A stretch of DNA of 64,000 nt from DTU053 sp012520115. Lineage in GTDB: Bacteria; Bacillota; Clostridia; Oscillospirales; Acutalibacteraceae. The stretch lies in contig JBMNNB010000001.1 in NCBI GenBank assembly GCA_050953725.1, positions 372,001 through 436,000 of the forward strand, given 5' to 3'. The notes beneath the pieces were generated by a model. That model made no database searches. It was given only the letters and a program-made list of their open reading frames with translations, and was not told the origin of the DNA. Made by a program: the position numbers and the translations under genes. Positions 9,201 through 16,527 of the stretch are shown here, piece by piece (position 1 is the stretch's first letter; every line of letters begins with the position of its first letter).

Positions 9201-9287
9201 TGGTGCCGATGATCGGACTTGAACCGATACGATGTTGCCATCGAGGGATTTTAAGTCCCTTGCGTCTGCCTATTCCGCCACATCGGC
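9201..9287 (-). tRNA. tRNA-Leu (anticodon UAA)
   Basis: Minus-strand reading gives a complete class II tRNA of 87 nt including an encoded CCA. The acceptor stem is GCCGATG with CATCGGC. The anticodon stem-loop is AGGGA-CTTAAAA-TCCCT, with TAA at the anticodon positions. There is a long variable arm (CGATGGCAACATCG) and a T-arm with TTCAAGT. The long variable arm and UAA anticodon identify leucine. It has its own promoter and terminator. Confidence 0.97.
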
Positions 9288-9306
9288 ATCTCAAAAATGC
9301 TTACTT

Positions 9307-9335
9307 ATTATAATATATATGTTCTGCTCTGTCAA
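9307..9335 (-). promoter_or_regulatory. Consensus sigma-A promoter for tRNA-Leu
   Basis: On the minus strand TTGACA (9330-9335) and TATAAT (9307-9312) are separated by 17 bp, and the tRNA 5' end lies 20 nt downstream of the -10 box. Both hexamers match the consensus exactly, as expected for a stable RNA gene. Confidence 0.92.
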
Positions 9336-9449
9336 TAAACAGATTTAACTAAAAATCTCTCCTTATTAATAATTTACTGAGTTGACGCACTAATGTTATA
9401 TATGGTATTTTTGTAAAGATATTGAATTAATACAAAAGGGAGAGGTATT

Positions 9450-10973
9450 ATGCACACCGATGCTTTATCATCACGACCCCGTCAGCACAGCATCGCCTTT
9501 AAAATCGTTGCGGTACTGGTCAGTGCTTTTGCGACCGGCTTTATGTGGAGGGCAAGGGGCAGTCACGGCTTCGGCGCAATGTGGGGTATGTTTGCCGTAG
9601 CGGCCGCAATGTGCCTGTTTTTCTTTTATGTCTTTGGCGACAGAAAAAAGAATATATACGAGATGTTCACCTTCACGGTTTTTGCCACGGCGGTCACCGT
9701 CGGCGGCTGGGGAACCTTAAATCGTCAGATGTCGGGCTTCTTTGAGACCACTTCGCTTTTGAATGAGGCGCAGACCTCCTTTGTGGAAATCAGCCCCTTA
9801 ATCGGCTTGTCAATTATGTTGATGCTCGGATTTGGCTGGATGCCCTTCTTCGGCTTTCTTATGGGGCGTTTCTTTACCGACAGGAGCTATAAAATAAAGG
9901 ACTTTATATTTGCGGCAGTCATTTTTTACGCAGTACACTACTTGTTTAAAGTTTCGCTTGCCCATCCGATTCTTGACCTTCTGCACCCTGAGGCTGTCAG
10001 GCTTTTTGAAACGGGACTTGCGGAGAATGGTCTTGATACCAACACATGGCTTATGTTCCTGAAGCACTTTGACAGCATGAACTGGGCAAAAAAGCTCACC
10101 GGCGGCAGGAACTATTTCACAACAATCGAGGTCATTTCCAACACCTTTGCCGCTATTGCTTTGCTTCTCTACCAGCGCTTCGGGCTTAAGGATAAGCTCG
10201 GCGTCCGTGTAAATCTCGGCTCGAATATAGTCATGGCGCTGTCCATAACCCTTGCGGATATTTTTCTGGTGATGGACGCCGGCGCCCCCTACCTCGGAGG
10301 TTACAAGCCGAAGATTTTCAAGGGCTATGCATGGTCATACTGGGAGTACTTCACAGGCTTCCTTTTAGGCTTCGGTCTGATGATATTATTCTTCATAGCC
10401 GACAAAAAATTGAAGAGTAAATGGAATGTGGCTGACTCCTTCCCCGAAATCCCCCGCAAGCTGAAGGCCGCATACAACGCCGTTTTCACCCTTTCAGCAG
10501 GCCTCGGTCTGACGCTTATTAGACCCTTCATCAGCAGGATTTACGAGCAGGAATTCACCCCCACGGGCAAGCGCATCTATCACAGCCTTGAGCAGTACAA
10601 TGCGGTGATAGCTTCAGACCCGAACGCCGCAGCGGTATACTGGGACATTGACGTGCCGATGGTTGTGGCCTATATTGTTATATGCGGTGTAGTTTTAGCC
10701 GTGTTCTCATATATCGTGCATAAGAACATGATAAGAAAAAGGCTCGACACGCCTGTTGCAATGAGCTTTTCGCAGTTCTGCAAGGTTACCTTCCCCGTAT
10801 ATTTCGTTATTGTTGCGGCCCTTTACTTCTTCACAAACGGCGCAGACGCCTTCAACCCCAAACAGAACCCGATTTCAATATTGATGTTTGTGACCTTCTT
10901 CATAGTGGCTTTAGGCATAGCATTACTCTACTACATAGACAGCCGGAATAAAAAACCCTTCTGCTGCCAGTAA
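9450..10973 (+). CDS. Large uncharacterised polytopic membrane protein
   Basis: A 507-residue protein with roughly eleven or twelve hydrophobic segments and no recognisable signal peptide or soluble domain. Features that stand out are an early RARGSHGFGAMWGM loop, charged intramembrane-looking residues, and a C-terminal pair of helices around residues 440-495. The shape is that of a multipass transporter or membrane-bound transferase, but I recognise no transporter or acyltransferase signature, so no function is assigned. It starts at ATG 9450 behind AAAGGGAGAGG. It is monocistronic: a promoter-like TTGACG (9382-9387) lies upstream and a strong terminator ends it, shared with converging dnaJ. 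Confidence 0.75.
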   Translation: MHTDALSSRPRQHSIAFKIVAVLVSAFATGFMWRARGSHGFGAMWGMFAVAAAMCLFFFYVFGDRKKNIYEMFTFTVFATAVTVGGWGTLNRQMSGFFETTSLLNEAQTSFVEISPLIGLSIMLMLGFGWMPFFGFLMGRFFTDRSYKIKDFIFAAVIFYAVHYLFKVSLAHPILDLLHPEAVRLFETGLAENGLDTNTWLMFLKHFDSMNWAKKLTGGRNYFTTIEVISNTFAAIALLLYQRFGLKDKLGVRVNLGSNIVMALSITLADIFLVMDAGAPYLGGYKPKIFKGYAWSYWEYFTGFLLGFGLMILFFIADKKLKSKWNVADSFPEIPRKLKAAYNAVFTLSAGLGLTLIRPFISRIYEQEFTPTGKRIYHSLEQYNAVIASDPNAAAVYWDIDVPMVVAYIVICGVVLAVFSYIVHKNMIRKRLDTPVAMSFSQFCKVTFPVYFVIVAALYFFTNGADAFNPKQNPISILMFVTFFIVALGIALLYYIDSRNKKPFCCQ

Positions 10974-10980
10974 AAACAAA

Positions 10981-11010
10981 GCTCCCTGAAATCAGGGAGC
11001 ATTTTTTATT
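10981..11010 (+). terminator. Terminator between the membrane protein gene and dnaJ
   Basis: GCTCCCTGA (10981-10989) pairs with TCAGGGAGC (10992-11000), followed by ATTTTTT on the plus strand; A-rich sequence on the other side lets it act for the converging dnaJ too. Confidence 0.85.
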
Positions 11011-12148
11011 TCTTCTTTTTGCCGAAGAAGCCCTTTTTGTCTTCCTCCGGCTTTTCGGGGGGCTTGTTGCCCATCTCCTCATTGAACTGCAGGAGGATGT
11101 CTTTCTGCTTCTGAGTGAGCTTGCGGGGCACTTCAACTATGATTCTGACAAGCTGGTCGCCCACGCCCCTGCTGTTTTTGTAGGGAATACCCTTGCCCTT
11201 CAGTTGTATCACCTTGCCCGGCTGGGTTCCGGGGGGCAGCGGGAACTTAACCTTGCCGTCCAAGGTAGGCACCTGAAGCATATCGCCGAGGGCCGCCTGA
11301 ACAAAGCTGACGGTGACTTCGCACCAGATATTATAGCCGTCCCTTTCAAAGAAGGGGTGCGGTCTTACATGTACATTGATGATCAAATCTCCCGCAGGAC
11401 CGCCGTTTATACCCTTGTTGCCGTTGCCCCTGCTTGGGAAGGCCTCACGGTCGTCGATTCCGGCGGGAATGTCGACTTCAACTGTAGCAGGCTTTCTTAC
11501 CCTGCCTGCGCCCCTGCAGGTGCTGCAGGGATTGGGTATAAAGGTTCCTCTGCCGCCGCATTTCGAGCAGGTTCTTGTGGTGGAAATAACGCCTAAGAAA
11601 GTGCGCTGCTGCACCCTTATCTGACCGGAGCCGTTACATTCCGGGCAGGTCTGAGCACTTGTGCCGGGAGCCGCTCCCGAGCCGCTGCAGGTGTCGCAAA
11701 CCTCAATGCGCTCAATATTAACGGTCTTTTTGCAGCCCTTTGCGGCCTCCTCAAAGGAAATGGTGACGGTGGCATGAACATCGGAGCCTCTCTGGGGAGC
11801 GTTCGGATTTGCGCTCCTCTGACCGAAGCCGCCGAAAAAGCTTGAGAAAATATCCCCGAGATCAAAGTCCATACCGCCAAAACCGCCGTAAGCCCCGCCC
11901 TGACCTGCGCCGTAGCTCGGGTCAACGCCCGCATGGCCAAAGCGGTCATACTTGGCCTTCTTGTCGCTGTCCGAAAGCACCTCGTATGCCTCATTGGCCT
12001 CCTTGAACTTCGCCTCGGCCTCTTTGTCGCCGGGGTTCAAGTCCGGGTGATATTTCTTGGCTATCTGACGATAGGCCTTTTTTATTTCATCTTCCGTGGC
12101 GTTTCTGTCAACGCCCAGAACCTCGTAATAATCTCGTTTTTCAGCCAT
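11006..12148 (-). CDS. dnaJ: Chaperone DnaJ (Hsp40)
   Basis: A 380-residue cochaperone that delivers unfolded substrates to DnaK and stimulates its ATPase. All domains of a type I DnaJ are present: the J-domain with YHPDLNPG near residue 33, a Gly/Phe-rich linker at about 75-110, and four zinc-binding CxxCxGxG repeats at about 145-220 (CDTCSGSG, CPECNGSG, CSKCGGRG, CSTCRGAG). Substrate-binding C-terminal beta domains and a Lys-rich tail complete it. The start is taken at ATG 12148 (MAEKRDYYEVLGV); an upstream in-frame start would add 25 residues unlike the family. It is the last gene of the hrcA-grpE-dnaK-dnaJ operon, 175 bp beyond dnaK with a hairpin between them. Confidence 0.97.
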   Translation of the reverse strand: MAEKRDYYEVLGVDRNATEDEIKKAYRQIAKKYHPDLNPGDKEAEAKFKEANEAYEVLSDSDKKAKYDRFGHAGVDPSYGAGQGGAYGGFGGMDFDLGDIFSSFFGGFGQRSANPNAPQRGSDVHATVTISFEEAAKGCKKTVNIERIEVCDTCSGSGAAPGTSAQTCPECNGSGQIRVQQRTFLGVISTTRTCSKCGGRGTFIPNPCSTCRGAGRVRKPATVEVDIPAGIDDREAFPSRGNGNKGINGGPAGDLIINVHVRPHPFFERDGYNIWCEVTVSFVQAALGDMLQVPTLDGKVKFPLPPGTQPGKVIQLKGKGIPYKNSRGVGDQLVRIIVEVPRKLTQKQKDILLQFNEEMGNKPPEKPEEDKKGFFGKKKK

Positions 12149-12280
12149 AAATTTAACCCTAATCCCTTTATTAATTAAGAGGCGGCACAGTAAGCTGAAG
12201 TAAGTTTTTGCCGCCGAATACAAGCATTATATGACAAATATCTTGTAGTTTCAAGACAAACATAGTCTCCCCATAATCCT

Positions 12281-12315
12281 AAAATATAGCAGAGGCGGGG
12301 CCCCTGCTATATTTT
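12281..12315 (-). terminator. Hairpin between dnaK and dnaJ (attenuator or processing site)
   Basis: AAAATATAGCAG (12281-12292) and CTGCTATATTTT (12304-12315) form a 12-bp stem. On the minus strand the descending arm ends CTATATTTTA. It lies just after the dnaK stop and could limit read-through into dnaJ or stabilise the dnaK mRNA 3' end. Confidence 0.7.
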
Positions 12316-12323
12316 ATTTAAGC

Positions 12324-14162
12324 TTATTGGTTATCGCCTTCAACATCAGTATATGGAGCTTCGTAGTAATTGTCATTGGCGTTATTGCCTGCGCTGTCGG
12401 CACCCGGGTTCTGCTGCTGAGCCTGAGAGGCAGCCTCTCTGTAAATCCTCTCGGAGAACTCGTAGAACTTCTTTGTAAGCTCCTCCTGACGGGACTTGAT
12501 GAGGTTGATGTCGTCACCCTTGAGAGCCTCCTTGAGTGCGTCGACCTTCTCGTTAATCTGAGCCTTGTCATCGTCGGAGAACTTGTCGGCGTTGTCGGTC
12601 ATGAGCTTTTCGACCTGATATACCATCTGGTCTGCGGCGTTGCGTGTATCCATTTCCTCACGGCGCCTCTTGTCCTCCTCGGCAAACTGCTCGGCCTCCT
12701 TAACGGCCCTCTCTATGTCCTCCTTGGACATGTTGGTGGAGGCTGTAATGGAGATTGACTGCTCCTTGTTAGTGCCTAAGTCCTTAGCGGAAACATGAAC
12801 AATGCCGTTTGCGTCTATATCGAAGGTGACCTCAATCTGCGGAACGCCTCTCGGTGCGGGCATAATGCCGTCAAGGTGGAATCTGCCCAGTGTCTTGTTG
12901 TCCTTTGCAAATTCACGCTCACCCTGAAGCACGTGTACCTCAACAGAGGGCTGGTTGTCGGCTGCGGTGGAGAAAATCTGGCTCTTCCTTGTGGGGATAG
13001 TGGTATTTCTCTCGATTATCTTTGTGCATACGCCGCCGAGGGTCTCAATGCCGAGAGACAGGGGAGTGACGTCGAGAAGCAGCAGTCCCTTAACGTCGCC
13101 GCCGAGAACGCCTGCCTGAAGCGCAGCGCCGATTGCAACGCACTCGTCCGGGTTGATGCCCTTAAACGGTTCCTTGCCGGTAAAGGCCTTGATAGCCTCC
13201 TGAACGGCGGGGATTCTTGACGAACCGCCGACCATGAGAACCTTGTCAATCTCCGAAACCTTGAGTCCCGAATCTGCCATAGCCTGACGTACGGGGCCCA
13301 TTGTGGCCTCAACAAGGTCAGCTGTCAGCTCGTTGAACTTAGCCCTTGTAAGGGTCATCTCAAGATGCTTGGGGCCTGTGGCGTCAGCGGTGATATAGGG
13401 AAGGCTGATGTTTGTGGAGGTAACGCCCGAAAGCTCAATCTTAGCCTTCTCTGCGGCCTCTTTAAGCCTCTGGAGAGCCATCTTGTCGCCTCTTAAGTCA
13501 ACGCCCTGCTCCTTCTTAAACTCATTGATGAGCCAGTCTATAACCCTCTGGTCAAAGTCGTCGCCGCCGAGCCTGTTGTTACCGGCCGTTGCAAGAACCT
13601 CCTGAACACCGTCACCCATCTCGATGATGGAGACGTCGAAGGTACCGCCGCCTAAGTCATAAACCATGACCTTCTGGTCGTTTTCCTTGTCAATGCCGTA
13701 AGCGAGAGCGGCTGCGGTGGGCTCGTTTATGATTCTCTTAACATCAAGGCCTGCAATCTTGCCTGCGTCCTTTGTGGCCTGACGCTGAGCGTCTGTGAAG
13801 TATGCGGGTACGGTGATAACGGCCTCAGTGATTTTGGTGCCGAGATAAGCCTCTGCGTCGGCCTTCAGCTTCTGAAGAATCATAGCCGAAATCTCCTGCG
13901 GGGTATATCTCTTGTCATCTATTTTCACGCCGAAGTCAGTACCCATCTGACGCTTAATCGAGGATACGGTCCTGTCGGGGTTAGTGATTGCCTGCCTTTT
14001 GGCAACCTGACCAATGAGCCTTTCGCCTGTCTTTGAAAAAGCAACAACCGACGGGGTAGTTCTTGCGCCTTCGGCGTTGGGAATTACTATCGGCTCGCCG
14101 CCTTCAACAACGGCTATACATGAGTTTGTTGTACCGAGATCGATACCTACTATTTTTGACAT
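12324..14162 (-). CDS. dnaK: Chaperone DnaK (Hsp70)
   Basis: A 612-residue cytoplasmic Hsp70 of normal Gram-positive length. The nucleotide-binding domain (about 1-360) opens with GIDLGTTNSC and contains the VYDLGGGTFD phosphate loop near residue 170 and VGGSSRIPAV near residue 313. The VLLLDVTPLSLGIE-type linker near 365-380 leads into the beta-sandwich substrate domain and a helical lid with a Gln/Asn-rich tail. It works with GrpE (nucleotide exchange) and DnaJ from the same operon. ATG 14162 has AGGAGGAAACAAT directly upstream. Induction by heat through loss of HrcA repression at CIRCE is expected. Confidence 0.98.
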   Translation of the reverse strand: MSKIVGIDLGTTNSCIAVVEGGEPIVIPNAEGARTTPSVVAFSKTGERLIGQVAKRQAITNPDRTVSSIKRQMGTDFGVKIDDKRYTPQEISAMILQKLKADAEAYLGTKITEAVITVPAYFTDAQRQATKDAGKIAGLDVKRIINEPTAAALAYGIDKENDQKVMVYDLGGGTFDVSIIEMGDGVQEVLATAGNNRLGGDDFDQRVIDWLINEFKKEQGVDLRGDKMALQRLKEAAEKAKIELSGVTSTNISLPYITADATGPKHLEMTLTRAKFNELTADLVEATMGPVRQAMADSGLKVSEIDKVLMVGGSSRIPAVQEAIKAFTGKEPFKGINPDECVAIGAALQAGVLGGDVKGLLLLDVTPLSLGIETLGGVCTKIIERNTTIPTRKSQIFSTAADNQPSVEVHVLQGEREFAKDNKTLGRFHLDGIMPAPRGVPQIEVTFDIDANGIVHVSAKDLGTNKEQSISITASTNMSKEDIERAVKEAEQFAEEDKRRREEMDTRNAADQMVYQVEKLMTDNADKFSDDDKAQINEKVDALKEALKGDDINLIKSRQEELTKKFYEFSERIYREAASQAQQQNPGADSAGNNANDNYYEAPYTDVEGDNQ

Positions 14163-14203
14163 ATTGTTTCCTCCTGAATAAATGTATATGGAAAATAAAG
14201 AAG

Positions 14204-14758
14204 TCAGTTAGCTACCTTGACAACCGCAGCTCTGACGACCCTGTCGCCGAGCATATAGCCCTTCTGGAAAACCTCCGAAATGACGTTTTCGCCCAAATCC
14301 GGATTTTCCTCATGCATTACGCAGTTGTGTATATTCGGGTCAAAGCTGTCGCCGACAGCTCCGAACTCCTTAAGTCCCTCGTCTGAGAGAACCTTAAGAA
14401 ACTGATTAATAATCATGCTCACGCCCTGCTTAAAGCTCTCAAAATCCTCGTTTGCGCTGTTAATCATTGCCCTCTCGAAATTATCGGCTATGGGCAGAAA
14501 CTGCTTTAAGACATTCGCTTTTGCGTCGCCGTAAATGGCTTCCTTCTCCTTGACGGTGCGTTTTCTGTAATTATCATACTCCGCAAGGGTGCGAAGGTAT
14601 AAATCCTTCATTTCGTCGAGTTCCTTTTTTACTGTCTCCAACACAGCATTAAGTTCCGAAGCAGCACTGTTTTCCGTTTCTGCTTCGTTTATCTCAGGCA
14701 CTTCCGAAGCCTTCTCGTTATTAGGCTCGTTTATGTCCGGATTTTTCTTTTTAGGCAC
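14204..14758 (-). CDS. grpE: Nucleotide exchange factor GrpE
   Basis: A 184-residue DnaK nucleotide-exchange factor. A charged, low-complexity N-terminus (about 1-40) precedes a long coiled coil, with the YLRTLAEYDNYRKRT block near residues 53-67. A small beta-rich C-terminal domain contains the VMHEENPD and VFQKGYMLGDRVVRAA signatures. It starts at GTG 14758 with GAGGAT upstream. It sits 41 nt before dnaK and 34 nt after hrcA in the same operon. Confidence 0.96.
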   Translation of the reverse strand: MPKKKNPDINEPNNEKASEVPEINEAETENSAASELNAVLETVKKELDEMKDLYLRTLAEYDNYRKRTVKEKEAIYGDAKANVLKQFLPIADNFERAMINSANEDFESFKQGVSMIINQFLKVLSDEGLKEFGAVGDSFDPNIHNCVMHEENPDLGENVISEVFQKGYMLGDRVVRAAVVKVAN

Positions 14759-14792
14759 TTATATCAATCCTCACTAAATATATTTTTGCCGG

Positions 14793-15821
14793 TTATTCAG
14801 TCTCGCTGACCTCTGTAAGCAGCCTGCCCACAAGCGAGGACAAAAACCTGATGCTCGGTATCAGCCTTGCATAGTCTATCCTCGTAGGGCCTATGATGCC
14901 GACGGAGCCTGCGTTCTGACCCATGACCGAATAGCCCGACAGAATCATACTTGAATTCTCAAGCTCCTTAAAGACATTTTCGCTGCCGATTGTGACACTC
15001 AGCTGCGGGCTTCGCTCGGTCAGCAGCTTTGAAAGCAGACCGCCGTCCTGCAAAAAGGACATAAGCTCTAAGGCATTTGCCTCAAGCTCCTTGTGGGTCA
15101 GAAGGTTTACTTCGCCCTCAAGCAAAAGCTCCGAATTAGTGCAGCTCTGAGCAAGGTCAGCTACCGCATTTACAAGACTCAGCATATCAAAGGCCTTGTC
15201 ACCGAGGGAAGCTGCGATGTTCTGAAGCATGGGTGCGTAGATGTCCGACACCTTCACGCCGATGAAATTCACAGCCGCAATATTGTAAAACAGCTCGATA
15301 AGCTCTAAGGTTATAGGCACATCCATACGGCACACCTTTGACTTGAGCATACCCGAGGAGGTTACAAGCACGACCATCATCGAACGGTTGCTTATAGGCA
15401 CAAGCTCCACCTTTTTAATGACCGTATGCTCATCCTTCGGCGTTGTGGAAATAGCGGCACAGCCTGTCAGCTCCGCAAGAATTGCGCTGGCCTTGATAAG
15501 CAGGGCCTCAGGCTCGCTTGAAGCGCCCTCAAGCTGACGCTCAATGCGGCTCATCTCATCGTTTGCAAGCTCATACCTGCCCATAAGGCGGTCAACATAA
15601 TATCTGTAACCCTTCTGAGAGGGGATTCGACCGGACGAGGTATGGGGCTGCTCAAGATAACCCAAGTCGCACAGCTCGGCCATTTCGTTCCTGATGGTCG
15701 CGGAGGATACGGCGTTATTCAGCAGGGCTGCAACAGTCTTTGAGCCCACAGGCTCGCCTGTGAGAATATACTGGTCAATTATGATTGAAAGTATCTTATT
15801 CTTCCGTGCGCTAAGGTTCAC
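14793..15821 (-). CDS. hrcA: Heat-inducible transcription repressor HrcA
   Basis: A 342-residue repressor that binds CIRCE and shuts off the dnaK operon; its folding depends on chaperones, which makes the circuit self-adjusting. The N-terminal winged helix carries GEPVGSKTVA and SSATIRNEMAEL near residues 22-50, then GYLEQPHTSSGRIPS. The rest is the GAF-like dimerisation domain. It starts at GTG 15821 behind GGAGGTGGGG. It is first in the operon, 27 bp downstream of a perfect CIRCE, so it also represses itself. Confidence 0.97.
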   Translation of the reverse strand: MNLSARKNKILSIIIDQYILTGEPVGSKTVAALLNNAVSSATIRNEMAELCDLGYLEQPHTSSGRIPSQKGYRYYVDRLMGRYELANDEMSRIERQLEGASSEPEALLIKASAILAELTGCAAISTTPKDEHTVIKKVELVPISNRSMMVVLVTSSGMLKSKVCRMDVPITLELIELFYNIAAVNFIGVKVSDIYAPMLQNIAASLGDKAFDMLSLVNAVADLAQSCTNSELLLEGEVNLLTHKELEANALELMSFLQDGGLLSKLLTERSPQLSVTIGSENVFKELENSSMILSGYSVMGQNAGSVGIIGPTRIDYARLIPSIRFLSSLVGRLLTEVSETE

Positions 15822-15848
15822 AGCCCCACCTCCTTCAGAATAGCACTG

Positions 15849-15875
15849 TTAGCACTCGCATCGTCTGAGTGCTAA
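15849..15875. promoter_or_regulatory. CIRCE operator (HrcA binding site)
   Basis: TTAGCACTC, nine spacer bases, GAGTGCTAA: an exact match to the canonical CIRCE inverted repeat. It lies between the sigma-A promoter and the hrcA start. Confidence 0.98.
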
Positions 15876-15882
15876 CACTAAT

Positions 15883-15911
15883 AATATATATTCACCATAA
15901 GCTTTTGTCAA
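15883..15911 (-). promoter_or_regulatory. Sigma-A promoter of the hrcA-grpE-dnaK-dnaJ operon
   Basis: On the minus strand TTGACA (15906-15911), 17-bp spacer, TATATT (15883-15888). The transcript would begin at or just before CIRCE, as in other CIRCE-controlled operons. Confidence 0.85.
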
Positions 15912-16011
15912 CTGATATTTTGTAAATAAGTTGTAAATTCCCCCATCAGTACGTGGCATTTAATTATTTTTCCCTGATAAACAGATATATTCGACATCAG
16001 AGAGGCAAAAC

Positions 16012-16040
16012 AAAAAGCCCCTCCTTACGGAAAGGGCTTA
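16012..16040 (-). terminator. Terminator of the yloU-fakA-recG-luxS operon
   Basis: Read on the minus strand, AAGCCCTTTCC-GTAA-GGAGGGGCTT is followed by TTTTG, a short distance beyond the luxS stop. Confidence 0.88.
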
Positions 16041-16052
16041 ATTATCAATCAT

Positions 16053-16514
16053 CTATTGTTTGTATTTCAGCATTTCGACCGTGTAGTTTTCGAGAACGGG
16101 GTAGAAGTTTTTAGCTTCAAGCTTTGCGCCCTCAAGGGAGTGCTCTCTGAAATTTCCGCATTCAATCTCCGAAACTCCGGGAATGTCGCCCTCATACTGA
16201 GAAATAAACTTAAAGGCATCGTATGTCAGCTTAATGGCCTTGTCGGGCGTAACGCTGTCCCTGACGATAAAATAAAATCCCGTGCGGCAGCCCATGGGGC
16301 CGAAGTAGATAATTTTATCCGAGAACTCGGAGTTGCGTACAAAGGTAGCAAACAAATGCTCAATGGTGTGGATTGCGGCGTTGCTTATGACATCCTCCTT
16401 GTTGGGTCTGCGCATCCTGATGTCGTAGGTGACCGCATCCCCGTCGATTCTGGAGGTATACATGCCCTTTTCGAGTATATTGTGATTTACTTCAAAGCTT
16501 GCGATTCTTTTCAT
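16053..16514 (-). CDS. luxS: S-ribosylhomocysteine lyase (LuxS)
   Basis: A 153-residue metalloenzyme that splits S-ribosylhomocysteine into homocysteine and DPD, the precursor of autoinducer-2, in the activated methyl cycle. The metal ligands are visible: HTIEHL near residues 50-55 and the cysteine of the ECGN block near 125; the FGPMGCRTGFY segment carries the catalytic cysteine. The start is ATG 16514 (MKRIASFEVNH) with AGGAGA in front; a longer frame adds 13 residues outside the family. It lies 13 nt behind recG and ends the operon. Whether AI-2 is used for signalling here is unknown; the metabolic role is sufficient to explain it. Confidence 0.96.
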   Translation of the reverse strand: MKRIASFEVNHNILEKGMYTSRIDGDAVTYDIRMRRPNKEDVISNAAIHTIEHLFATFVRNSEFSDKIIYFGPMGCRTGFYFIVRDSVTPDKAIKLTYDAFKFISQYEGDIPGVSEIECGNFREHSLEGAKLEAKNFYPVLENYTVEMLKYKQ

Positions 16515-16527
16515 AATTGTTCTCTCC

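Noticed and set aside
9201..9287. Active attachment site at tRNA-Leu
   Set aside because: No second copy of the tRNA 3' end and no integrase gene were seen in the window.
11617..11994. 125-codon alternative frame inside dnaJ
   Set aside because: Arg/Ala-rich out-of-frame translation of the Gly-rich and zinc-finger part of dnaJ.
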